Both the position numbers and the translations under genes were made by a program. The notes under the pieces are model-generated. The model searched no databases and had not been told where the DNA came from. It saw only the letters and a program-made list of their open reading frames with translations. From Herbaspirillum autotrophicum (GTDB taxonomy: Bacteria; Pseudomonadota; Gammaproteobacteria; Burkholderiales; Burkholderiaceae_D), in assembly GCF_001189915.1 (NCBI RefSeq), contig NZ_LFLS01000006.1:124001-188000 (forward strand): a stretch of DNA of 64,000 bases, in the 5' to 3' direction. Below, piece by piece: positions 37,587 through 46,735 of this stretch (position 1 is the stretch's first letter; the number at the start of each line of letters is the position of its first letter).

Positions 37587-40100
37587 ATGTCAAAACTATT
37601 CCCGTTTTTTATTGCTGCGGCCTTGTCTGTTGCCGATACCGCGCACGGACAAGAGCAGGTGCCTGCGAAGGCTTCCTCCGCAAGCCTGAATTTATTGACG
37701 CAGGCCGAAGGATTGCCTGCCGAATTTCGCGATCACTTCTTCGATGTGCCGCTCGTCGTGCTGATCGAACTCGATGGCGAATTGCTCGGCGAGGCAAGAA
37801 TACTTGTCTCCCGTGATGAAACCGTCCATCTGATTGAGTTTACTGATGTCAGCGGAAGCCGGATCAGCCCGGCACGCAGAAAAAAATGGGCCGACGTGCT
37901 GCAGGCCGGCGCCAGACTTGGCGACTGTACCGAAAAGTGTGGCGGCGAGCTGGTCGCGCTGCACTATAGCCTGGAAAACTCCGTGCTCGCCGTGTTGACG
38001 ACGGCGGTTGAGCGTAGCGACAATGAAGTGCGTTACCGGAGCTTGCCGCCAGGCGGCAGTTATGGCGCCATTGTCGGTAATGAACTCAATGTGCTGGGCG
38101 GCGAAGGTCAGACGTTTACCGGTCGCTATGCGGTAGATGCGCGCGGCAGTTTCGGATACTGGAATACCGCATTCGGTGCGCTGGTGGAAAAGAGGGCCGG
38201 TCGCGAAAAACGGCACTCGGTTCAGCATTTGTATGCCGAGCGTGAACTGGAAGGCAATTTTTTGCGCGCCGGATTCTTTACCCCCGGCGGTGAAGGCATG
38301 TTGCGCCAGCCGCGCAATCCCGGAGGACGTGCCTATACCGTTCTGGGGGCCATGCTCGGCAGTTCCGACAGCCTGATGGCAGATGAAGACACTGCCAGCA
38401 CCTATCCGCTCTACGTGACCGCCAGCCGGCAGGGCATGGTTGAAATATTCCGCAATGGCAGTCTGATCAACACACAGCCGGTCAAGGCCGGCTTGCAGGT
38501 GATCGATACCCGGGTGCTGCCGCGCGGGATTTATAACGTCGAGGTGCGGGTGATCGAAGACGGCATCGTGACATCGCGCAAAGAAGAACTGATTTACAAA
38601 CCCAGCAACTGGCGGAACCCGGAGCAGCGCTGGCGTTACAACGTGGTATTGGGACGCCAGCGGACCTTGCTTGACAATCAGTCCTACGGAAAAGAGGGCA
38701 AGATTTTTGCCGGCATCGGCGCCAATTACATGCTGCATCCACGGGTCATTCTGGGTATGTCGGTGCAACGCCTGGGAACGCATCAGTCGCTGGGATCTTC
38801 GGTTGACTGGAGTCTGGCTGAACGCGTCAATTTCTACGGCAATGTCTACCGGGCCGGAAAATTCGGCACCGGTATCGATGCGCAAACCATTCTCAGGTTT
38901 GACAGCGGCAGTGCGGTCTTCAGCCACAGCCGGGCCTGGCTCGGCAATCCGGATCGCTCCGCGCGAGCCAGCGCGGTGGCGCGCTATCAGGGAGTTACCA
39001 CCAATTCGTCGGTGGCGTTGCAGCGAAACTTCGGCGGCAGGACCTCGGCCGATGGCCGCTTCAATCACAGCAGCGGCGCCAGCCATAGTGTCAGCCTGGA
39101 TCTGGGCGTCAGCCACCGGCACAAGCTGTTCAACAATGATGCCCAATGGCGGCTGTCGGTATTTCAACGCGCTGACAGCATCGACGGGGTGAACCGGCGC
39201 AACCGGGGACTCGATCTGACGCTCAACTGGAGTCTGGGCAGCGGCAGCGACAGTATTTCCGCCAGCATGGGTGCGCGTAACGCGGTCGATGGCGGCCGCG
39301 ATCAGTACGCCGCGCTGAACTATATCCGGCATCACGACGAGGACGCGCTGCGCGTGGTGTCGGTCGGCGGCTTGCTGGATCGTTACGGACTCAATCTCAA
39401 TGCGGCCGCAGGCTTTCAGAATACTTACATGCGTGGTGACGGCTATGCCCAGCGCTCGTCATTCAATGGCGACACGACTGCTGCCCTCAACCTGACCAGT
39501 ACGGTTGCCGTCGGTGGCGGTGGCGTGGCGGCCAGCGGAGAGTATTTGCCGGGCGGCACGGCCGGGCTGATCGTCGACATTGAATCCGATGTGGCGGAAC
39601 TCGATTTGCGCGCCGACGACACTGCCGGCGGCAGTACGCTGCTCCGGAAGGGGCGCAATTTCGTGCCGGTGGGAGCCTACAAGCCGGGCACGGTGCAGTT
39701 TGATCTGGCGCGCGATACCGATACGGCCATCGCCATTTCGCCGGCGGCCAGCGGGTATCACCTGAACAAGGGCGGCGTCGCATATCGCAAGATCACCGTT
39801 ACCAGAACGCTGACGGTACTGGGACGTCTTGTTGATACAGAGGGCCTGCCGCTCAAGGGCCTGCATGTAGTGAATCATGCCGGACGCAGCGTCAGTGAAG
39901 CCGATGGTGTTTTCGTTCTGGAAATGAGTGCGCGCACACCGACTATCGAAGTGCGCAACAGAGATATCGTGCTGTGCAGTCTGAAGGTCGACCCGGGATC
40001 GCACAGAAAAGAGGACGACATGCTGATGCTGGGAGACGTGCGCTGCCATGACGCCAATATCGCGGCGGTGACATTGCCGGGCCGTGCCGGCCTCCAGTGA
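37587..40100 (+). CDS. Outer-membrane usher, CooC/TcfC type
   Basis: 837 residues with a signal peptide (about 1-21). A short N-terminal domain (LPAEFRDHFFDVPLVVLIE) precedes a large beta-barrel region with many alternating aromatic strands, and the C-terminal 100 residues look like a small Ig or carboxypeptidase-regulatory-like domain (LGRLVDTEGLPLKGLHVVN). This is the usher layout of the alternate class. It secretes and assembles pilins through the outer membrane. The ATG has no clear ribosome site and lies close to the stem-loop. Confidence 0.88.
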   Translation: MSKLFPFFIAAALSVADTAHGQEQVPAKASSASLNLLTQAEGLPAEFRDHFFDVPLVVLIELDGELLGEARILVSRDETVHLIEFTDVSGSRISPARRKKWADVLQAGARLGDCTEKCGGELVALHYSLENSVLAVLTTAVERSDNEVRYRSLPPGGSYGAIVGNELNVLGGEGQTFTGRYAVDARGSFGYWNTAFGALVEKRAGREKRHSVQHLYAERELEGNFLRAGFFTPGGEGMLRQPRNPGGRAYTVLGAMLGSSDSLMADEDTASTYPLYVTASRQGMVEIFRNGSLINTQPVKAGLQVIDTRVLPRGIYNVEVRVIEDGIVTSRKEELIYKPSNWRNPEQRWRYNVVLGRQRTLLDNQSYGKEGKIFAGIGANYMLHPRVILGMSVQRLGTHQSLGSSVDWSLAERVNFYGNVYRAGKFGTGIDAQTILRFDSGSAVFSHSRAWLGNPDRSARASAVARYQGVTTNSSVALQRNFGGRTSADGRFNHSSGASHSVSLDLGVSHRHKLFNNDAQWRLSVFQRADSIDGVNRRNRGLDLTLNWSLGSGSDSISASMGARNAVDGGRDQYAALNYIRHHDEDALRVVSVGGLLDRYGLNLNAAAGFQNTYMRGDGYAQRSSFNGDTTAALNLTSTVAVGGGGVAASGEYLPGGTAGLIVDIESDVAELDLRADDTAGGSTLLRKGRNFVPVGAYKPGTVQFDLARDTDTAIAISPAASGYHLNKGGVAYRKITVTRTLTVLGRLVDTEGLPLKGLHVVNHAGRSVSEADGVFVLEMSARTPTIEVRNRDIVLCSLKVDPGSHRKEDDMLMLGDVRCHDANIAAVTLPGRAGLQ

Positions 40101-40161
40101 ATGCCGCAGCAAACGCGCCGGCGACCTCTGACGGCGGGATGACAATGGAGGGATATTGCTG

Positions 40162-41382
40162 ATGATCGTTTTCCTGTATCTGTTTGAACTGACCATGCTG
40201 CGCGTGCGAAACGGTGGTCTGGCCTGTTGTCGCAGCTGCATGCTGTTGTTCGTCTGGGCCGGACCAGCGGCTGCGATCGAACACCAGATCAGCGCCTCGC
40301 TCAAGCGGGGGGCCGGCAGGGACGGGCAGGTATTCGTCAATACCACGCCGGTGTCCGGCATATGCAGGAGCGTGATGTATTTCTGCGGGGATTTCCCGTT
40401 CTCCGTCATGACGCGTATCGTGGCGGACGGTCCCAAGCACATGGTTGCCAGAACGGAGCCGGGTCCGGATGGCAGTGATTTGCTGCTCAAGGTGCCGGGC
40501 CCGATGGAGATCGAGATAACGCATACGGGACTGGGCGTGTCGCGCACGCTGAAGTTTGTTCCCAAATTGTTCGGCATGTCGCTGGAAATGCCAGAATCGC
40601 CCAACAACGCTTCCTGGCAGCTTGATCCGGAATGCAGCTTTGGCGCACGCGGCGGCTCGACCCCCCGTTCTTATCAGTTCGCCTGGCTGCTCGCGCCGGA
40701 AAAACCGGTATGTCGCATGTTTTCCAGAGTGGAACGCACGATTACGCGTATTTCCAATATCAGTCTTGGTTATGAAATGGTTGCAGCGGCAGCGCACGAT
40801 ATGCCGGCCGGCGTCTATCGCGGCAGCCTGCGCTATACCGTGGGCGAGGGTGGTGATCTTGATCTCGGTGCCGGATTTACCTACAACACCAATGAACTCG
40901 TCTTTAACGTGAATCTGACGGTGACGCAGGAAATGGCTGTGCAACTGGCCTCCGGATCGGCATCTGTCGAGTTGCTGCCGCCGGGCGGATGGCAGCAGTG
41001 GGGAACTCAGCCGCCACCTTATCTGAAGGCCGAGCTGCCGTTTTATCTGAGTGCCTCGGGGCCGTTCAAGGTGTATCTGTCTGGATGTGACATTCCAATG
41101 GGCGATGGTTGCGGGATACGTCATGCATTTTTCAACAAGAATATACCGCTGCAGATTGCCGTAACACTGCCCGGCATGAAACGTGATGATGCTGATGTCA
41201 GTCTTCTGGTGTTGTCCAATAACCGCGACGCCTCGCCGTTGCTGGCACCGGATACGGGGGCCGTGGCCCGGCGCCTGTCGCAAGTGCATTTCAATGTCAA
41301 TTGGCCGGAATCCAAAGACATGCGTCGCTATGGCGGCAAATTCGTGGGCAACGTCACATTGATGTTCGATGCCGATTTTTGA
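40162..41382 (+). CDS. Fimbrial tip protein (CooD/CblD-like), paralogue 1
   Basis: 406 residues. An N-terminal hydrophobic segment ending GPAAAIEH looks like a signal peptide. The C-terminal half contains AGVYRGSLRYTVGEGGDLDLG, PPGGWQQWG and FYLSASGPFKVYLSGCD and ends in LMFDADF, as expected for the CS1-family tip or minor initiator pilin. It probably starts the pilus and binds the target surface. The start may be ATG 40162 (GGAGGG upstream) or ATG 40195, which gives a shorter signal peptide. Confidence 0.82.
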   Translation: MIVFLYLFELTMLRVRNGGLACCRSCMLLFVWAGPAAAIEHQISASLKRGAGRDGQVFVNTTPVSGICRSVMYFCGDFPFSVMTRIVADGPKHMVARTEPGPDGSDLLLKVPGPMEIEITHTGLGVSRTLKFVPKLFGMSLEMPESPNNASWQLDPECSFGARGGSTPRSYQFAWLLAPEKPVCRMFSRVERTITRISNISLGYEMVAAAAHDMPAGVYRGSLRYTVGEGGDLDLGAGFTYNTNELVFNVNLTVTQEMAVQLASGSASVELLPPGGWQQWGTQPPPYLKAELPFYLSASGPFKVYLSGCDIPMGDGCGIRHAFFNKNIPLQIAVTLPGMKRDDADVSLLVLSNNRDASPLLAPDTGAVARRLSQVHFNVNWPESKDMRRYGGKFVGNVTLMFDADF

Positions 41383-41452
41383 ATCCATATGCATCGCGAT
41401 CGCAAGCCGGTCGTTATATTCATGATGATGCAAACAAGGAGCTGTGAGAGTG

Positions 41453-42652
41453 ATGATCAGAAGTTGCAAAACGGGGAGCTGGTTGTGGCCGGGTGTGATG
41501 TTGTGCTGGCTGCTGCTGGCAGGGGCTGCTGTCGAAGCGGTGGAGGTGACCATCAACGCCGAGTTCAAAATGCCGCCCGGCGGTGCCGAACGGCGGTTCA
41601 TTGTCGCCGGGAAGGCCACCGGACTATGTGCCGATGCGCCGTCGTTGTGTAATGTGCGCGAATCGTCGGTATTGTTGCCGCAGCTTCGTGCTGCGCTTTA
41701 TCCGCCGCGCGGTCAGAAGCAGATTTGGTATCCTCCTCCTGTGAGGGCTCGCAGCATCAGGCCCAGAGAAGGGCCGTCGGCACAGTTGCAGTTTCCCGGC
41801 GCAAAGAAGGTAATGGTCACGCACACGACGAGCGGGGCTTCCTATCCGGTGACGTTTGCCCCGCGCTTGCTCAATGGCAGACTGCACGGCATTTTTGGTC
41901 AAACTTTTTCGGGTTATCTCAAGCACCAGGATTCCTGCTGGATACTGCACGGCACACTGTGCAAGCGCTATGCGATGAATGGCTCCGAGATCGAAGCCGC
42001 AGACGTCTTCAGTCTGGTTTATCAGATCCATACACCCGATCCGCAACGGATGCTCGCCGGCGAATATACCGCACGGATTGAATATACAACCGGTCCGGGC
42101 AAGGAACTGGATTTCGGACGACACTTCAAATTCAACGACAATAAAATCGTCGTCAATCTGGTGTTGAAGGTGGTCACGGATATTGCAGTGGACGCCAAAT
42201 TCAGCAGAGTGGTTCTGTCGCCGGCAGGTGGCTGGGATCGCTGGAAAATCGAAAATTCTGCCAGCGTACCCGGCCTCAGATACGACATGCCGTTTTATCT
42301 GACAAGTTCGGCGCCGTTCCGGGTCTATATTGAGGGTGCCGATGATTTTTGTCACGGGCGTTGCGTACTTAGAAATGAGAAAGCCCTCGCAACAGTCGTC
42401 ATGGATATCGCGATGACCTTGCCATTCGTTACCAAGGCCGATGGCAGCGAAGTCAGAAACATGCCGGTGACGATACTGCCGCTGCGTCCGGGGGCGCGGC
42501 CGCCAGAGACATTGCAGCCGCGTCACTATTTGTACCGGCAGAGATCGTTTTTGCATTTGCGCGTTACCCCGGATCGGGTCGAACAGATGCTCAGGTTCCG
42601 TGGCGGCCTTTACCATTCGCAGTTCAACATCATATTTGATGCCGACTTGTAA
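41453..42652 (+). CDS. Fimbrial tip protein (CooD/CblD-like), paralogue 2
   Basis: 399 residues with signal peptide (LLLAGAAVEAVEV). It shares the plan and several motifs of the gene before it: AGEYTARIEYTTGPGKELDFG, PAGGWDRW, FYLTSSAPFRVYI and a terminal IIFDADL. The N-terminal half differs more. Two tip genes in one operon could give alternative adhesive tips. AAGGAG lies upstream; GTG 41444 or 41450 are alternative starts. Confidence 0.82.
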   Translation: MIRSCKTGSWLWPGVMLCWLLLAGAAVEAVEVTINAEFKMPPGGAERRFIVAGKATGLCADAPSLCNVRESSVLLPQLRAALYPPRGQKQIWYPPPVRARSIRPREGPSAQLQFPGAKKVMVTHTTSGASYPVTFAPRLLNGRLHGIFGQTFSGYLKHQDSCWILHGTLCKRYAMNGSEIEAADVFSLVYQIHTPDPQRMLAGEYTARIEYTTGPGKELDFGRHFKFNDNKIVVNLVLKVVTDIAVDAKFSRVVLSPAGGWDRWKIENSASVPGLRYDMPFYLTSSAPFRVYIEGADDFCHGRCVLRNEKALATVVMDIAMTLPFVTKADGSEVRNMPVTILPLRPGARPPETLQPRHYLYRQRSFLHLRVTPDRVEQMLRFRGGLYHSQFNIIFDADL

Positions 42653-42740
42653 AGGCTGAGAGCCGATAGTCCGTGCGGTGGCGGGGAGTCCGGAACAAGT
42701 GGCGGGCATAGCGTATTTTTTCAGGAAGAGAGGATAGCCG

Positions 42741-43586
42741 ATGAAATGGCGTGACCGTATTGCCGCGACCTTGCTTCGCCTCGGTGAGCGTCGCGGCAGC
42801 TACCGAAGAGATGGCAGGATAACGCAGCAAGCGCGTGCGCAACCGTCTGCACCGCCGGCCACCAGACCACGGACAGGATTGCCCTCAACCATCATGGTGG
42901 TCGATGATCAGGTTGCCAACCGCTTTACCATCGAGCGGCAATTGCAGGTACTTGGCCGGAACGCGTTGATGGCAGACAGCGGGGCGGCGGCACTGGCGTT
43001 GTTGCCGCAACAACCGGTGGCGTTGATACTGATGGATTGCTACATGCCGGATATGGACGGTTACGCAACGGCACGGGCAATTCGTGACCGGCATGCGGAT
43101 GCCGCGCAACAGATTCCGATCATCGCGATTTCTGCGGCCACCGATGCCTTGCATCAGGAAAAATGTTTTGAGAGCGGAATGGATGGCATACTCGAAAAGC
43201 CATTGCGTTTGCAGGAACTGAAAAAATTGCTGGCGGCATGGTTGCCGCATGAAGATCCGGCAATTGCGCCCGTGGTGCAGGAACCACTCAAGGGCGCTGC
43301 ACTGTATGATCTTTTCTTTCGCTCCATGCGCATGGATGCCATGCGCATGCGACTGGCGTGTACCGACCGGGATATTCTGCTGTTGAAACACCTGAGCCAT
43401 CGTATCAGAGGCGCCGCTCCCATGTTCGGTGCTCAGGAGGCTGCAGAACTGGCGCATTCGCTGGAATCGGCTCTGCGACTCGACAGCATCGAATGGCACA
43501 TCGTGCAGGATGCCGTTGATGCCGTCAATGAAGTGGTCGACAGTCTCGACGTGCGCCTGCTGGCCGCGTCCTCAATGATGGGCTGA
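42741..43586 (+). CDS. Stand-alone receiver-Hpt phosphotransfer protein
   Basis: 281 residues. A basic N-terminus (about 1-50), then a receiver domain (VVDDQ acidic pair, phospho-Asp in LMDCYMPDMDG, Lys in EKPL) and a C-terminal Hpt helix bundle with the phospho-His in LSHRIRGAA near residue 220. These are exactly the domains that unorthodox kinases such as BvgS and EvgS carry at their C-terminus and that the local kinase (44499-46181) lacks. It probably relays phosphate from that kinase to the regulator encoded next. It follows the second tip gene by 88 bases. Confidence 0.85.
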   Translation: MKWRDRIAATLLRLGERRGSYRRDGRITQQARAQPSAPPATRPRTGLPSTIMVVDDQVANRFTIERQLQVLGRNALMADSGAAALALLPQQPVALILMDCYMPDMDGYATARAIRDRHADAAQQIPIIAISAATDALHQEKCFESGMDGILEKPLRLQELKKLLAAWLPHEDPAIAPVVQEPLKGAALYDLFFRSMRMDAMRMRLACTDRDILLLKHLSHRIRGAAPMFGAQEAAELAHSLESALRLDSIEWHIVQDAVDAVNEVVDSLDVRLLAASSMMG

Positions 43587-43650
43587 AGCCGGCCCTGAAT
43601 CTGCTGCCTGCGGATGAGCGTCGCCAATTATCTGCTTCCCTTTTACCAAT

Positions 43651-43665
43651 CCGGCAGTCTGCCGG
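43651..43665 (+). repeat. Short inverted repeat before the response regulator
   Basis: CCGGCA-GTC-TGCCGG, a 6-base-pair dyad with a 3-base centre, lies 21 bases upstream of the response-regulator ATG. It could be an operator or a weak hairpin. Confidence 0.25.
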
Positions 43666-43685
43666 TTCATTGAAAGACGATAGAA

Positions 43686-44387
43686 ATGCCCAACCCCGCC
43701 AATAAGCCGATTCATGTCGCTTTGCTCGATGATCATGATGTCGCGCTGCACGGATTCGCCAGCATTCTGGCCCGCGAAATAGATTTTCTGGTCGTTGGCA
43801 TGTACCGTAGCAGTGAAGAACTGTTTGCCGGTTTGCGACATATTTCGGCCGATGTTCTGGTCGTCGATTATGCTCTCGGGCCGAAAGAAGTCGACGGGCT
43901 CAATCTGATCCGCGCCTTGCGTTCGCAATACGCGGGCAGCCGTATCCTGGTGGCATCGGGGCATTGCAATCCAAGTACGGTATCACTGGTGATGCGTGCC
44001 GGCGGTCATGGATTCATCGCCAAAACGCAGGATCTGACGGACCTGGTCAAGGCTATTCGTCTGGTGGCGGCGGGTGAAATTTATGTGTCGCCGCTGATGA
44101 CCAAGTCGATGCTGGGCATGACTTCGCTGCGGCAAACCGATATCGCCGAAACGGCCGGCAACGCGGAAGCCGACGATCTGGTCTTGCGTGGTGTATTGTT
44201 GACACCGAGAGAAAAAGAAGTGGTGCGCTGTTTTCTGGCAGGCATGACGGTGACTGAAATTGCAGGGAAATTCATGCGCAGCCCAAAAACGATCAGCACC
44301 CAAAAAAGCTTTGCATTCAAGAAGCTGGGAATTCGCAACGACAGCGATTTTTTCAAGTTGCGTGAACAGCTCGAACGATTGTCCTGA
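43686..44387 (+). CDS. NarL/BvgA-type response regulator
   Basis: 233 residues. Receiver domain with LLDDHD, phospho-Asp in VVDYALGPKEVDG and Lys in FIAKTQDL, followed by a LuxR-type helix-turn-helix (LTPREKEVVRCFLAG, SPKTISTQKSFAFKKLGI). It is the DNA-binding output of the local phosphorelay and most likely controls the fimbrial operon. It converges on the kinase gene. Confidence 0.92.
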   Translation: MPNPANKPIHVALLDDHDVALHGFASILAREIDFLVVGMYRSSEELFAGLRHISADVLVVDYALGPKEVDGLNLIRALRSQYAGSRILVASGHCNPSTVSLVMRAGGHGFIAKTQDLTDLVKAIRLVAAGEIYVSPLMTKSMLGMTSLRQTDIAETAGNAEADDLVLRGVLLTPREKEVVRCFLAGMTVTEIAGKFMRSPKTISTQKSFAFKKLGIRNDSDFFKLREQLERLS

Positions 44388-44498
44388 CCGTCTGCTGTCA
44401 GATGCTGTGCCGCCAGCGCAGCAGACCTGACTGGCTGCTCTGCTTCGCCCGCCTGCGGGTGGCGGCAGTCCCCCGGCGGCGTTGCGAATAGGCCTGAG

Positions 44499-46181
44499 TT
44501 ACGAGTAGGCGTTGACGCGAACGTCGGCGACTGGCAGAGGTTCGGGAAATTTTTGCTCAGAGCGGTATTGCGACTGGCAGGGGATGCGGATGCTGACCGT
44601 GGTGCCGGTGCCGGGAGCGCTGCGCAAATCGATGCTGCCGCCCATCAGTACGATGAGTTCGCGACAGATTGCCAGGCCCAGCCCGCTGCCGCCGCGATGT
44701 CGTGCCCTGGCATCGTATGCCTGAGAAAACGGCCGGAACAGTCGCTTTTGTGCTTCCGCCGAAATACCGATGCCGCTGTCGACGACGGTAATTGCCAGCG
44801 TGCCATTCGCATCCCCGATCGACAATGGCGTGAAACCTGCCGTCACATAGATTGCCCCCTGGTCGGTGAACTTGGTGGCGTTGGAAAGCAGATTGATCAG
44901 AATTTGTCGCAGGCGTGCGGCGTCGACAATGACGTGACATTGATGCGGGGTCGAAATGTTGACGTGGATCGGCAATCCCTTGAAGCGCGCCTTGAGGCGC
45001 GCCATGCTGACCGCATCTTGCACGAGCGTACGCAATTCATGTGGCGCGAGCATCAGCTCAAGTCGCCGTGCTTCCAGTTTGGAAAAGTCGAGCAGATTGT
45101 CGAGCAGCGCAAGCAATGATTCGGAAGCCGTGCCCGCCATGGTCAGAATTTCATTGGCGGAGGCATCCAGTTGCTGCTCCTGAAGCAATTCAATGGAGGA
45201 CAGGATGGCATTCATCGGGGAACGGATTTCATGACTCATGACCGCCAGAAACAGCGATTTTTCACGTTCGCTGCGGGTGGCACGCCGCCCGGCCTGGCGC
45301 TCCCGCAGGACCAGTATGAACATCAGCAGGATGGCGGCTCCCGCGACCGCCAGTTCCAGTGTGTAGTAGCGCAACAAGGCAACCCAGTTGGGGGCGCCGT
45401 AATCGCCGCTGTTGAGCCATTTCTTGGCTAGGTCATCGCGTTGCTTGGCGGTCATCGAGGCCATCGATTTGTTGATGATCGCCGCCAGTTCGCGCAATTC
45501 CGGGCGCACGCCCATGCGCAACTGAATCGGAATGTCGGCGGCCACGCCCGACACATTGAGCTGGCTGGCGTAGCGGTGATGCATGATCGGGATCAGCACG
45601 GCGTCGAGATCGAGGGCGGCATCGGCCAGACCGCCGGCGACGGCTTCCATGGCTTTTTCCTGGGTGGAGAAGGGCATGGTGACAATGTCGGGATATTCGG
45701 CATTGACCAGCTTCATGTAGGTGCCGTTGCGCACGGCCAGTTTTTTGCCGTCGAGATCGCGCAGGCGGGGCACGATCAGTTCGCTTGAGCGGGTCACGAT
45801 GACCGAGTTGCCCTTGTAAAACGGCGTGCTGTAGAGCAGGTGCGGCTGGTTCAGTACGCTGCTTTTGACGGTAACGGCGACCAGATCGATTTCTCTGGCG
45901 CCGAGACGGCGCGACAGGTCATCGCGATCGCCGCTGTCGGGTTCGGCTTCAAAGCGCAGGCCGCTGACATTGGCAATGAAGTTGAGGTAATCGGCGACCA
46001 GTCCGCGATAGACGCCGTGGCTGAGGTAGGAGAATGGTCTGAAGTCGGCGTCGTAGACCACGCGGATGACAGGATGTGCCGCGATCCAGTTTTTTTCTGC
46101 TTTGGTGAACTGGACCGGATTGTGGGCGTTGCCTATGGTGGCGGTTGCCATTGCGCACAGAAAAAGAAATTGATGGCGCAT
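44499..46181 (-). CDS. BvgS/EvgS-like sensor kinase lacking receiver and Hpt domains
   Basis: 560 residues. Signal peptide, one periplasmic solute-binding (Venus-flytrap) domain (about 25-265: IRVVYDADFRPFSYL), one transmembrane helix (about 285-305), then the dimerisation domain with His in FLAVMSHEIRSPMNAILSS and an ATPase domain with NLLSNATKFTD, DSGIGIS and GGSGLGLAI. It ends about 25 residues after the ATPase domain, where BvgS would continue into receiver and Hpt. Strong AGGAGG ribosome site. A small periplasmic ligand is the likely stimulus. Confidence 0.92.
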   Translation of the reverse strand: MRHQFLFLCAMATATIGNAHNPVQFTKAEKNWIAAHPVIRVVYDADFRPFSYLSHGVYRGLVADYLNFIANVSGLRFEAEPDSGDRDDLSRRLGAREIDLVAVTVKSSVLNQPHLLYSTPFYKGNSVIVTRSSELIVPRLRDLDGKKLAVRNGTYMKLVNAEYPDIVTMPFSTQEKAMEAVAGGLADAALDLDAVLIPIMHHRYASQLNVSGVAADIPIQLRMGVRPELRELAAIINKSMASMTAKQRDDLAKKWLNSGDYGAPNWVALLRYYTLELAVAGAAILLMFILVLRERQAGRRATRSEREKSLFLAVMSHEIRSPMNAILSSIELLQEQQLDASANEILTMAGTASESLLALLDNLLDFSKLEARRLELMLAPHELRTLVQDAVSMARLKARFKGLPIHVNISTPHQCHVIVDAARLRQILINLLSNATKFTDQGAIYVTAGFTPLSIGDANGTLAITVVDSGIGISAEAQKRLFRPFSQAYDARARHRGGSGLGLAICRELIVLMGGSIDLRSAPGTGTTVSIRIPCQSQYRSEQKFPEPLPVADVRVNAYS

Positions 46182-46735
46182 ACATGCCTCCTGAGGGTTG
46201 GGTACTGGCGATGCGGTTGCCGGCCTGGATCGGTCAGATGAATGACGATTGTTTCTCCGGCAGCGGGTGCTGCACATCCTTTCTGTGAAATGGAGCGTGT
46301 GCCCGGCGGGCGCATTGCAGCGTGGCCGGCGACAACGCCGGCTGTGACGCGGCGGCATCGTGTGCGCCGGTTGCCAGCGCTGCATTGGCCGGGGCGATCC
46401 GTGCCATATCGTTCATCTCGTTGCCGCCTCGTGTGGCTGTCACGTTGCCGAATGAGGCGACGGCCCGGTGATGGATATTTCGTACGGTCTGATACGCGTG
46501 TTCAATACGTGCCGGTGCACCGCAAGGCGAGCCGGATTCCGCTCAGCGAATCCATCAAAAAACCGAATTGTAAGATCTGCTTCCAGGGCTGTGAATCGCT
46601 TATTGACGATATTTCATTAGAAAAAATTGGCTGACACTTTGTTGTATTCCAAGGTGACTGCACATGAAATTTATCGGTTGAATTTTGTCTTTTTGATAAT
46701 GAGTTGTATATTGCCTGTTGGCAACAGGAGCGACA
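46182..46735. promoter_or_regulatory. Divergent intergenic region between kinase and EAL genes
   Basis: 554 bases. Plus- and minus-strand frames here are Arg-rich and look non-coding. The right part (about 46590-46720) is AT-rich with TTTTTGATAAT at 46690-46700, a possible -10 element for the EAL gene but without a good -35. I see no defined operator. Confidence 0.3.

Noticed and set aside
37692-41619. Minus-strand frames of 547 and 558 residues opposite the usher and tip genes
   Set aside because: They cross from one gene into the next and lack any family feature; the plus-strand proteins are clearly fimbrial.
46242-46634. 130-residue plus-strand frame in the kinase-EAL gap
   Set aside because: Arg/Pro-rich, no ribosome site, composition unlike the neighbours; more likely a regulatory gap.
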